Below are positions 53,344 to 62,900 of a stretch of DNA of 64,000 bases, piece after piece. This DNA comes from Pantoea sp. Ap-967. Its GTDB lineage: Bacteria; Pseudomonadota; Gammaproteobacteria; Pseudomonadales; Pseudomonadaceae. The DNA is taken from assembly GCF_011752565.1 (NCBI RefSeq), contig NZ_VWXK01000022.1:1-64000 (forward strand), read 5' to 3'. The notes under the pieces were generated by a model. That model was given only the letters and a program-made list of their open reading frames with translations, searched no databases and had not been told where the DNA came from. The translations under genes were made by a program, and so were the position numbers. Numbering within the stretch: position 1 is the stretch's first letter; every line of letters starts with the position of its first letter.

Positions 53344-54207
53344 ATGAACCTGTTCCAACTACGCGCCTTCGATGCCGTCGCCCGTGAGGGCAGCTTTACC
53401 CGCGCCGCCGCACGCCTGTTCATCAGCCAGCCGGCGGTGACCGGGCACGTCAAGGCACTGGAAGAGCACTACCAGATCACCCTGTTGCGGCGCACCGCCC
53501 GGCGGGTGGAATTGACCGAGGAAGGCACACGCCTGGCGGCGATCACCCGCGCCATGTTTGGCCTGGCCGAGGAGGCCCAGGCCATGCTCGAAGCCAACCG
53601 CCAGCTGCTGACCGGGCGCCTGGAGGTGGCCGCCGACGGCCCGCACCGGGTCATGCCGATGCTGGCGCTGCTGCGCGAGCGCTACCCGGGCATCACCGTC
53701 AACCTGCGCCTGGGCAATGCCCAGGAAACCCTGGCCGCGCTGCTCAGCGAGCACGCCGACGTGGCCGTGCTGACCGAAATCGAGCCGCGCAAGGGCCTGC
53801 ACCTGCAGGCCCTGTGCGAGTCGCGGCTGTGCGCCTTGCTGCCAGCCGGGCATGCCTGGGCCAGCGGCGAGCACGACCTGCCGCTGGCCGAGCTGCACCA
53901 GCAGATCATGGTGCTGCGCGAGCCCAGCTCCACCACCCGGCGCACCTTCGACAAGGCCTGCGCCAAGGCCGCGGTGCAGCCGCGCGTGCTGCTTGAGCTG
54001 GACAGCCGTGAAGCGGTTACCGAGGCGGTGGCTTCGCAGTTGGGCATCGGCGTGGTGTCGTCCACCGAGGTGGCCAACGACCCACGGGTGGTGGCGCGGC
54101 CGTTGGTGGGCGAAGGCCTGGTCAACCAGCACCTGATCGGTTGCCTGGAGCGCCGCCGCGAGTTGCGCCTGATTCAGGCGTTCCTGGGTTTGGCGGCCGG
54201 CCTGTGA
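53344..54207 (+). CDS. LysR family regulator next to phnWX
   Basis: A 287-residue LysR-type regulator: winged helix FDAVAREGSFTRAAARLFIS then QPAVTGHVKALEEHYQITLL, followed by the effector domain (about 90-285). Divergent from phnW, so probably the 2-aminoethylphosphonate-responsive activator of phnWX. It has no preceding strong ribosome binding site, but MNLFQLRAFDAVAREGSF is a typical LysR start. Confidence 0.92.
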   Translation: MNLFQLRAFDAVAREGSFTRAAARLFISQPAVTGHVKALEEHYQITLLRRTARRVELTEEGTRLAAITRAMFGLAEEAQAMLEANRQLLTGRLEVAADGPHRVMPMLALLRERYPGITVNLRLGNAQETLAALLSEHADVAVLTEIEPRKGLHLQALCESRLCALLPAGHAWASGEHDLPLAELHQQIMVLREPSSTTRRTFDKACAKAAVQPRVLLELDSREAVTEAVASQLGIGVVSSTEVANDPRVVARPLVGEGLVNQHLIGCLERRRELRLIQAFLGLAAGL

Positions 54208-54264
54208 TGGCCGTGGCGCCCAGGGCGGTCTAAGATGCCCGGCATTGAGCCGACAGGACCGTCG

Positions 54265-55287
54265 ATGAGCGAGAAAGACACCATTTCCATGCAGCTGGTG
54301 CGCGAAGCGCTGTTGCAAACCTGCCCCGCCGGCGAGCCCGACCGTGGCTTGCTGGCACGGGCCGGGATAGCCGTCGAGCAATTGCACTTGCCTGCGGCAA
54401 GGGTCAGCGCCGACGCCTACGCCCGGCTCTGGCGCCTGCTGGCGCGGCGCTGCAACGATGAGTTCTTCGCCATGGACCCACGCGGCCTGCGCAGCGGCAG
54501 CCTGGCCTTCATGTGCCGGGCGAGCATGGCCCAGCCGACCCTGGGCGCGGGGCTGGAAACCGCGCTGGGTTTCCTGTCGCTGATGCTCGAAGACCTGCAG
54601 CCTGGCCTGGTGCGCCAGCAGAGCCTGGCCGAGGTGGTAATCAACGAACCCCGCGATGCGCCGCGCCGGGCCTTTACCTATTTCACCTTCTGGATGATCG
54701 TGCACGGCGTCGCCTGCTGGCTGGCGGGCCGGCGCATTCCGATTCTGGCCATCGAACTGCGCTGCGCCGAGCCGCCCTTTTGCGACGACTACCGGGTGAT
54801 GTTTTCCGAGAACCTGCAGTTCGAGCGCCCGCGCACCCGCATGATCATTGCCGCCGACTGCCTGGACGTGCCGCTGCGGCGCACGGAAGAAGAACTGCAG
54901 CGCTTTCTGGCCGAAGCGCCGGGCAACATCCTGGTCAAGTACCGCGACCCGGCCAGCCTGGGCCGGCGTATTCGCCACGACCTGTCACAGCAACCGCCCA
55001 GCCTGTGGCCCGATGCCGAGCTTCTGGCACAGCGCCTGTGCCTGTCGGCATCGACCTTGCGCAGGCGCCTGGCCGAGGAAGGGCAGACCTACCAGGGGCT
55101 CAAGGACAGCGTGCGCCGGGAGTTGGCGATCGCCTGGCTGGCCACCCCGGAGCTGGCCATGGGGGAGGTGGCCGAACGCCTGGGGTTTGCCGACAGCAGC
55201 TCGTTCTACAAGGCGTTTCGCAAGTGGTTCGGCTGCAACCCCGGGCACTACCGTGCGTTGATCCTGGCGCGGCAATGCAGTCACTGA
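54265..55287 (+). CDS. AraC family transcriptional regulator (Arabinose-binding-like N-domain)
   Basis: A 340-residue AraC/XylS-type regulator of the OruR/ArgR-like subgroup. The N-terminal domain (about 10-190) is of the Arabinose_bd type; the C-terminal double helix-turn-helix has LAQRLCLSASTLRRRLAEEG and MGEVAERLGFADSSSFYKAF followed by RKWFGCNPGHYR. ATG at 54265 is used (MSEKDTISMQLV). It is 65 bases upstream of the NEL-type giant gene on the same strand, so it may regulate that gene, phnWX, or neither. Confidence 0.9.
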   Translation: MSEKDTISMQLVREALLQTCPAGEPDRGLLARAGIAVEQLHLPAARVSADAYARLWRLLARRCNDEFFAMDPRGLRSGSLAFMCRASMAQPTLGAGLETALGFLSLMLEDLQPGLVRQQSLAEVVINEPRDAPRRAFTYFTFWMIVHGVACWLAGRRIPILAIELRCAEPPFCDDYRVMFSENLQFERPRTRMIIAADCLDVPLRRTEEELQRFLAEAPGNILVKYRDPASLGRRIRHDLSQQPPSLWPDAELLAQRLCLSASTLRRRLAEEGQTYQGLKDSVRRELAIAWLATPELAMGEVAERLGFADSSSFYKAFRKWFGCNPGHYRALILARQCSH

Positions 55288-55351
55288 TTCCCTCTGCTTC
55301 GCGGCCTGCCGATGGCCCAGCGTTGCGGGTTTCCTCCAGGGGTTATCCGCA

Positions 55352-58300
55352 ATGCCTACAACCACATTACCCAGCAAAATCGAACAGGCCACCGACCAGT
55401 TCATCGGCGAGATCCTGCCGCCCTGGCTGAAGGCGGCGCCCCCTGCCCAGCTGGCCACCCTGCGCCGTGCGTTTGCCGCGCACATGCAAAGCCTGCGCAA
55501 GGTAGCGAGCGTGTACGAGCGCCTGCTGGCGCCAGACGATTTCGTCCGGGGCGTGCTGCAGTCGCACATCAGCCGTGAGATGGGGCTGGAAATCGACCTG
55601 GCCCTGGCCTGCTGGCGGGAAGAGCGGCGAACCTTTGTCGTCAAGCCAGGCGAGCTGCCCACGGGGGATTCGTACTTCGTAACGGTGCCTGCGCTGCAGG
55701 TGCTGATGCAGAACTTCAAGGCGGGTGAGTCGTTCTATAGCGAAACCGCGTTGGTGTACCCGGCAGATGCCGCAACCGGGGCCGAAGAACAGGTTATCAC
55801 CAAGGCATCTGACCAGGTTGTGGCACTGTGCCGCCAGGTCGATGCGGGCAAACGATACCAGGACCACCTGCAGCAGCTGTTCAGCGGCGATTTCACCCAC
55901 GACCTTACCGAGCACATACGCTGCACGTTCCAGGTGATGACCGAGGTTGCCGCGACGCGGCGCTTGCTGCCTGTTGACGAATTGGGGGTGTTGCGTGCGC
56001 TGGGGACGGGGCAGGTGCCGGCCCACATCAACAGCCCGCTCATACGCTGCGCTGAGCTTCAGTTGTTGGGCAGCACGTTGTCTGGCATGTGGCTGGTCGA
56101 GCTCAGTGGCTCGTGGGCGCCCAACCTGAGCGGTATCGGCACGCGCACGCAGGTGAACGCGGTGCTGCTGTGCGTGCCCGACGACCCGTTGCAACCGGTG
56201 CTGCACCTGGCGAGCTGGGGCGCGGTCAATGCGACCTTGCTGCAGTGGATGAACGACCCGCAAAAGCGGGCATTGTTGCTCGCGCGTGTTGCCTTGCAGG
56301 ATCGGGGCGCCTTTCTTGAAACCCTGGGCAAGCGCCTGCTGGATGCCGCGCCAGACCTCGCCCCGGCGCCTGCCTACCTGGAAGGTTCACTGTTCGCGAG
56401 CTTGGCCAGCCTGCGGATCAACCGTATACGTGACGATGCCCGCTTTCTTGCGGTGCCCACCGCCCAGGTGCAGGCGCGGCAAACCTCCGAACGCCTGGCG
56501 CAACTGGCCTCGGCGGGCCTGACGCTGGTCAACCTGGCCGGGTTGTACGTGCCGGGGGTGGGCAGCCTGCTGCTGGCGGACATGGTGCGGCGAACCCTGG
56601 GGCAAATCTGTGAAGGGGTTTCCCATTGGGCCCGGGGCCATCAGCACGAGGCACTGGAGCATGTGCTGGGCGTGGCCGAGACGGTCGCGGCCAACGCCGC
56701 CGTGCTCGGTGGCGCCAAGGGGGTGGCCACGGCCTTTGCTCGCAGCCCTTGGGTGCAAGGGCTGGAACCGGTGGTCACCGATGTGGGTGAGCTGCGTTTG
56801 TGGGCCAATGACCTGGGCGCCTACCAGGACCCGGCCCCGCCAGCAGGGCTGGTCGAACTGGAAAATGGCCTGTTCAGCGATGGCTCCAGCCAATGGTGGC
56901 TGCACCAGGGTGTGTACTATCGGGTGCGCGCGACCACCGCCGAAGGCCCGTGGCGCTTGCTCGATGCCCGTCAGCCACGGGCCTATGGCCCGGCCCTGGA
57001 GTACAACGGTGAACGGGCCTGGCGCATGGCCCATGAGCGGCCACTGGAGTGGCAGGGTGCGGCGCACCTGTTGGGGCGCCTGTGGCCGCGTGCGCAGGCG
57101 CTGGACGAGGAACGGGTTGCCCAGGTGCTTCGGGTGGCTGACGTGGATGAGCCACAGTTGCGTGGCCTGCTGGTGGAAAACCGCCCATTGCCGGTAGCGC
57201 TGCGTGACACACTGGAGCGCTTTGCCGTGGATGCCAGGGTAGACCGGTTTCTGTCCGCCCTTGGCGAGCACACGGCTGATACCGAGCTTTGGCAATGGTG
57301 CGTGGATGACCTGGGCATTCAGGACCTTGGCCTGCAGACGCAGCGCGACACCTTCACGCTGGAAGCGCAGTACCTGCGGGGGCGGCTGTTCGAACACTTT
57401 GCCAGCCGCCATTTGGCGGATGACCCGCAACTGTCCCTGCTGCAGCGGGACTTTCCCGGCCTGCCCAAACCTTACGCCCTGCACCTGCTCGGGCAGATCA
57501 GCACCGAGCAACGGGTGATGATGCGCTCGCGTGCACGCATACCCCTGGCGGTGGCCCAACGGGCGCGCCGCTTGTTGCAGCTCGCGCAGTTGACGCGGGT
57601 GCGCGAGGGCCTGTTCCTCAAGGGCAGCTATCGCCCGGACCAAGCCAGGTTAGTGTTCGCGTTGCTGGCACAACCTGGCCGCTGGCCGGCCGCCGTGGCA
57701 GTGGAGCTGCGCGAGGGATCGGTAACGGGTGAGTTGCTCGCCAGCCTGCACACGCCAGGGCCGGGGGTGGCCGTCCGGGTGCTGGTGAGGTCGGGGGGCG
57801 AGTTCAGCCTGCCTGGCGGCCCGGGCGCCGGGGCAGGGCCCTACGAGCTACCCGAGGCCCTGCTGGCCTGCCTGGCTCCGGAAGACCGTACCCGGTTGGG
57901 CTGGGTGGGGGCTGCAGCCGTGCAGCAGCTGCGCAATGACCTGCAACGCTGGGCGCCCAGCAACCGTGCAGCGTTGCTGCAACTGCTGGGCCTGCAGGAC
58001 GCTGGCGTACCCCATAGCCCCATGCGGCGCCTCGCTGATGGCCGGGTAGGCTACCTGCTCAGTGGCCGCGAGCCGGGCGACAACGTTTCACACAACCTGC
58101 TGCGCGCGCGAATCCGCGGTTTGTACCCGGCGTTCAACGAGGACGAGGTGCAGCTCTACCTGAGCCTCTTGCTGGAGCAGCCCGGCTCGGCGTTTCGCAT
58201 GCTGCTCATGCAGGAGCAGCAGTATCGAAGCCTCAAGCGAGCCCTGGATGTGTGGGCCGACCGTGCACGCAGCGGCGAAACCAAGGCGCTGCGCCGGCGT

Positions 58301-59830
58301 GCCGCCCGGCAGCTGCGGCGCAGCTGGCAGTTGGTTGGCGAACGCATTGTCGACCAAAGGGATGTGCCGCAAGGCATGAGCCTGAGGCTGCGCGACATGG
58401 CCTTGCGCAGCCTGCCCGACCTGCCTGCCGGCACCGACTTCGGCCATGTCGCCGAGCTGACCCTGACCGGCTTGAGCCTGGAGCAGGTGCCTGAAGGTTT
58501 CCTGCGCAGCTTCCCGCAGTTGCGCTGGTTGAACCTGGGCGAAAATGCCTTGACCAGCGTGCCGACGGACATCGGCCAACTGGGCGAACTGCGCAACCTG
58601 CGCCTGGCCGGGAACCAGATCCGCATGAGCACGGGCAGTGCAACGACGCTGGCCAACCTGACTCAACTGCGCGTGCTCGACCTGAGCTTCAACCCCCTGG
58701 GCGCCATCAGCCTGCACCTGCGCCCACTGGCCCGGCTGCGTGAACTCAACCTGCGCAGCGCCAACCTGTTGACCGTCCCGGCCGACCTGCAGTGGTGCGG
58801 GCAGCTGGAGCTGGCCGACCTGCGCGACAACCACCTGGCGAGCATGCCGCAGGCGATACTGGATGCCCCGCCCCAGTGGCGGCGGGCACTGGTGCTGCAG
58901 GGCAACCCACTGCCACTGGCGATCCGCCAGCACCTGGGCCTGACGCCTGCTGCGCAGGTGCCGGCCGAGGGCGCTGCGACCCGGCTGGCCGCCGCCCGCG
59001 CAGCCTGGCTGGAGGGCGCCTCACAGCAGGTACTGCGCAGCAGGGGCGAGCTGTGGGACAGGCTGCATGCCGAAGCGGGCAGCGGCAACCTGTTTCAGCT
59101 GCTGGCGGAACTGACGGGCACCCGGGATTTCCGCCTGCTCCCGGCCGACCTGCGGCGCAGGGTGTGGGTCATGCTGGAGGATGTGGGCAGCGATACCGAG
59201 CTGCGTGAGGAACTGTTCGCCCTGGCGGGCAACCCGCGCACCTGCGTGGACAGTGTCGCGTCGTGCTTCAGCGCCCTGGAGGTACGGCTGTACGTGGCCC
59301 AGGCCCTGCGCGAGCGTGAGCCGATAGCGGCCCGCAGCGCCCGCCTGCGCCTGGCCACGCGGTTGTTCCGCCTGGATCAGGTCGAGGGCATCGCCCGTGC
59401 CGAGATACAGGCTCGCCAGGCCAGCGGCCAAAGCGTGGATGAAATCGAGGTCAGCCTGGCCTACCGCACGGGCCTGGCCAGTGAGCTGGAACTGCCAGGC
59501 CAGCCGCGCACGATGCACTTCGAGGCCACCGCTGGTGTAACCCGGGAGCAGCTGGATGCTGCTGCAGCCAGGGTTCGCCTGGCTGAAGCCAGCGATGCGC
59601 TGCCGCGTTACATCAGCCAGCGTGATTTCTGGCTGGAAAGCTTGCGCAGCGAACATGGCGCGGCGTTCAACGAGGTCGAGGCGCCGTTCTGGGCGCGCCT
59701 GGACGCACTGGACGGTGCCCACCCGGACAGCGGTGATTACCTGCGGGCATCCAATGAACTGGCCATGGAACGGCAAGCGGCGGTTGAGGCGCTGGCGTTG
59801 CGCCTGACCCGCGAGGCATTGGCCAACTGA
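55352..59830 (+). CDS. Giant leucine-rich-repeat protein with NEL-type E3 ubiquitin ligase domain
   Basis: A 1492-residue protein with a long N-terminal DUF6543-like region (about 1-1000; the IEQATDQFIGEILPPWL start is shared with its neighbour), leucine-rich repeats (about 1036-1170; LTLTGLSLEQVPEGF, RWLNLGENALTSVPTDIG, RVLDLSFNPLGAI, LADLRDNHLASMPQ) and a C-terminal NEL-type region (about 1200-1492). The NEL catalytic motif CxD is present: NPRTCVDSVASCFSALEV, Cys1298. IpaH/SspH/SlrP effectors use this domain to ubiquitinate host proteins after type III secretion. No secretion system or chaperone gene is visible here, and there is no signal peptide. ATG at 55352 follows CAGGGG. Confidence 0.88.
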   Translation: MPTTTLPSKIEQATDQFIGEILPPWLKAAPPAQLATLRRAFAAHMQSLRKVASVYERLLAPDDFVRGVLQSHISREMGLEIDLALACWREERRTFVVKPGELPTGDSYFVTVPALQVLMQNFKAGESFYSETALVYPADAATGAEEQVITKASDQVVALCRQVDAGKRYQDHLQQLFSGDFTHDLTEHIRCTFQVMTEVAATRRLLPVDELGVLRALGTGQVPAHINSPLIRCAELQLLGSTLSGMWLVELSGSWAPNLSGIGTRTQVNAVLLCVPDDPLQPVLHLASWGAVNATLLQWMNDPQKRALLLARVALQDRGAFLETLGKRLLDAAPDLAPAPAYLEGSLFASLASLRINRIRDDARFLAVPTAQVQARQTSERLAQLASAGLTLVNLAGLYVPGVGSLLLADMVRRTLGQICEGVSHWARGHQHEALEHVLGVAETVAANAAVLGGAKGVATAFARSPWVQGLEPVVTDVGELRLWANDLGAYQDPAPPAGLVELENGLFSDGSSQWWLHQGVYYRVRATTAEGPWRLLDARQPRAYGPALEYNGERAWRMAHERPLEWQGAAHLLGRLWPRAQALDEERVAQVLRVADVDEPQLRGLLVENRPLPVALRDTLERFAVDARVDRFLSALGEHTADTELWQWCVDDLGIQDLGLQTQRDTFTLEAQYLRGRLFEHFASRHLADDPQLSLLQRDFPGLPKPYALHLLGQISTEQRVMMRSRARIPLAVAQRARRLLQLAQLTRVREGLFLKGSYRPDQARLVFALLAQPGRWPAAVAVELREGSVTGELLASLHTPGPGVAVRVLVRSGGEFSLPGGPGAGAGPYELPEALLACLAPEDRTRLGWVGAAAVQQLRNDLQRWAPSNRAALLQLLGLQDAGVPHSPMRRLADGRVGYLLSGREPGDNVSHNLLRARIRGLYPAFNEDEVQLYLSLLLEQPGSAFRMLLMQEQQYRSLKRALDVWADRARSGETKALRRRAARQLRRSWQLVGERIVDQRDVPQGMSLRLRDMALRSLPDLPAGTDFGHVAELTLTGLSLEQVPEGFLRSFPQLRWLNLGENALTSVPTDIGQLGELRNLRLAGNQIRMSTGSATTLANLTQLRVLDLSFNPLGAISLHLRPLARLRELNLRSANLLTVPADLQWCGQLELADLRDNHLASMPQAILDAPPQWRRALVLQGNPLPLAIRQHLGLTPAAQVPAEGAATRLAAARAAWLEGASQQVLRSRGELWDRLHAEAGSGNLFQLLAELTGTRDFRLLPADLRRRVWVMLEDVGSDTELREELFALAGNPRTCVDSVASCFSALEVRLYVAQALREREPIAARSARLRLATRLFRLDQVEGIARAEIQARQASGQSVDEIEVSLAYRTGLASELELPGQPRTMHFEATAGVTREQLDAAAARVRLAEASDALPRYISQRDFWLESLRSEHGAAFNEVEAPFWARLDALDGAHPDSGDYLRASNELAMERQAAVEALALRLTREALAN

Positions 59831-59839
59831 CCTCGGCAA

Positions 59840-59861
59840 GCCCAGGCACCGGTGCCTGGGC
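59840..59861. terminator. 22-base perfect palindrome between the giant genes
   Basis: GCCCAGGCACC-GGTGCCTGGGC, eleven-base arms with no loop, nine bases after the first gene's stop. There is only a short T-run (CTTTCC), so it may be an attenuating hairpin or a protein-binding site rather than a full terminator. Confidence 0.45.
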
Positions 59862-59930
59862 AGCTTTCCAGCTTCCAGCCGGTTGCCCTTCTGGCGGACT
59901 GTGCTGCGCTTTCTTGCCGAGGAAGCCCCC

Positions 59931-62900
59931 ATGGTGCCCCCTTCCGTTACCCCCTCTGCCCATCCCGTTGACGCTTTCATCGCTGAGCAACTGCCACCTT
60001 GGCTCCGGCAGGCGACGGCGCCCCAGATCAATCGCCTGCGCGATGCCTTCCAGGCCCACCACGCGAGCCAATTGGCCTTGCACGCTGCCTATGCCGGCAT
60101 TCCAGACCTTGGGCAATTTGCCCTGGAGGGTTTGCAGCGTGAGCTACGCTGGCGCAGCCAAACGCAGCTGGCCTTGGCCGACAGCACCTGGCTGGAGGTA
60201 CGCCGACGCTTCACGGTAAAGCCCGATGGCAACCGCACGCTACCCATCGAGGAGCGCGTCGTGTTGCGCCAGCCTGGTGTGCAGCGCTTGATGCAGAACT
60301 TCGAGGCAGGCGCGACGTTTTACCAAGGCACGGCACTGGTGCGCAGCGATGCCAGCGAAGCCGTGTTGTACGACCAACTCGACGTCATCGTCGACACGTG
60401 CAGAAGCCTGGACATCGGCCAGCGTTACCAGCAAGCGCTGGACCAGGCCCTGACGGGCACGTTCGAGCGCCTGCTGGCGCAGGATACCCGTGACAGTTTG
60501 CGCCTGGCAGCCGAACTGGCCGAATTGCAGGGCCAGGTCAGCCAGGCGGATGCCCTTATGTTGCGCCAGTTTGCCCAGGGGCAATGGCCAAGCCATCCCC
60601 AGGGCGAGCAGCTGCGCATCGGCTTGCTTGAGGTGTTGGCGTGCCTTGTACACGGCGCGCTGGCGTTCGAGGTATGCGACCAGGCCGGTGAGGTCAAGCG
60701 GGTGATCGTCTACCTTGGCAACGACCCCGCGCAGGCGTTGCGCGGGGCCGACAACTGGGCGGCACTGGGCCAGGCGTTGGGCCGTGAATTGCACGCTACG
60801 GCCTATCGGGATGGGTTCATCAACCGCATTGCCCTGGCCCAGCGGGCGGCATTCATGGGCACGCTGGCCAAGCGCCTGCAGGACCCTGTCACCGATCCGG
60901 CGGCAAAGCTGCAGGCCATGGCGGGCGATGCGTTCACCGCCCTGGCGCGCCAGCATGTGGCCCGCGCCCGTGAGGATGCCCGTTTGCTGTTGGTGCCCAC
61001 CCAGGACGTGGACCGCGCCGCCAGCGAGGCGCGCAGGCAGGCGTTCGAAACGGCAGGTTTGCAGCTGCTGAACCTGGTGGGTGGGTTCCTGCCTGGCCTG
61101 GGGCAATTGCTGCTGGCCAGGCAGGTGGTACGGCTGCTCATGAGTGTGTACGAGGGGGTAGAGGCCTGGTCCCACGGCCATCGGCAGGAAGCGCTGGAGC
61201 ACATGCTGGGCGTTGCCGAAGACCTGGCAGTGACGGCTGCGGTTGCCGCGGGTGGCAGCGTGGTTGCACGCGGCTTCGTGCCCAGTGCGAAAATCGATCG
61301 CCTGCAGCCGGTGACCCTGCCCTCCGGGGCGGCGCGGCTATGGGACGGTGATTTGACGGGCTACCAGGTGCCGTCCCTGGCACCGTCGGCGGCCCGCCTT
61401 GAAAACGGCTTGTGGCACAGTGAAGGGCGCAACTGGTGGCAGCGGGATGGCCAGTACCATGAAGTGCAGCAGGCACCAGAGCAGCAGGCCTGGTGGCTGG
61501 TGCATAACCAGCGCGCCGAGGCCTACCGGCCAGCGCTGGAATTCAATGGGCAATGTGGCTGGCGCTTGCGCCAGGAACGTCCGCTGGAGTGGCAAGGGGC
61601 GGCGATGTTGTTACGGCGCCTGTGGCCGCGTGCCGAAGGCATGGACGCTGCCAGCTTGCAGCGTGTGGCGCGCGTGGCCGGCGTGGACGAAGCGTTCCTG
61701 CGCGGGCTGCTGGTGGAGAACCGCCCGCTTACCGCTGGCCTGCGCGACACCCTGGAGCGCTTCAGCACCGACACCCGGCTACAGGCCTTCTTCAGCGCTT
61801 TGCGGCAAGGGCAGGGCGCGCACGCCGAGCAAAGCCTGCTGAACTGGTGTGCCACCCAGGTCGATTGGCCAGAGTTCAGTGAAACAGCCTTGCACCGTGA
61901 CCTGCTGCAACGGCAAGGCCTGTGGCACGCGCGGCTGTTCGATCACTTCGCCAGCAACTACCTGGAAGACGACCCTTTGCTGGCCACCTTGCAACGCGAC
62001 TTTGCGCATTTGCCCCGGGCCCATGCCCTGGAGGTATTGGGCCAGGCCAGCGAAGCAGAGCGTTCGCGCATGGAGCAAGCTGCAAGGGTGCCACTGCGGG
62101 TGGCCGAGCATGCCCGCCAGCTAAGCCGCGGTGCACGCCTTAGCCGGGCGCTGGAAGGGCTTTATCTGCAGGGGCGGTGCAACTCGGATTCGTTGCAACT
62201 GGTGTTCGCACTCCTGCGTGAGCATGGGCAATTACCGCTGTCGCTCAACCTGCAGGTGCGCATGGGTTCGCCCAGCGGTGCGCTGCTTGCAAGCCTGCGC
62301 CCACAGGCTCAAGGCATCGAGGCGACGACCTGGGTGCTGGATGAGGGCCGTATCAGTGTGCAGGGCCGCGATGCATCGCAATTGCCACGGGCGCTGGCAG
62401 AGCCGGCCGGGTTGCCCCAGGCGCTATTGGCCAGCCTGCCACCCGCTCAGCTCGCCCGGTTGGCCTGGCAGAGCCCGCAAGCGGTGTTGCAGGCCTTGGA
62501 ACAGTGGCTGCCGGTGGATCAGCCGGCACTGGCCAGGTTGTTGGCGATGGCCCCGCCCAAGCCCTGGTTTCAGGCGGGTTACCGGTTAGCCGATGGGCGC
62601 TTCGGCTACCCGCTCAGTGGCCGTGGCGCACCGCGTGCCGCCGTGCTGCGTGAACGGGTGCGGGCGTTGTACCCCGGCATGGCCGATCAGGATGTACAAC
62701 GTTACCTGCTGCGTTTGCAGGGCACCCCGACATCGGTCTTCACGATGCTGCTGCGTCAGGAACAAGCCTTCGAGCGTTTGTCGCAAGGGCTCGATACCTG
62801 GGTGAGCGGCGCCACACGGGCTACCGGGCGTGCGGCCCGCTCGTTGGTTGCGAACCGCTTGCGGGGTTGCTGGCGGCAGTTCGGCGGCTGGTTGATGAGC

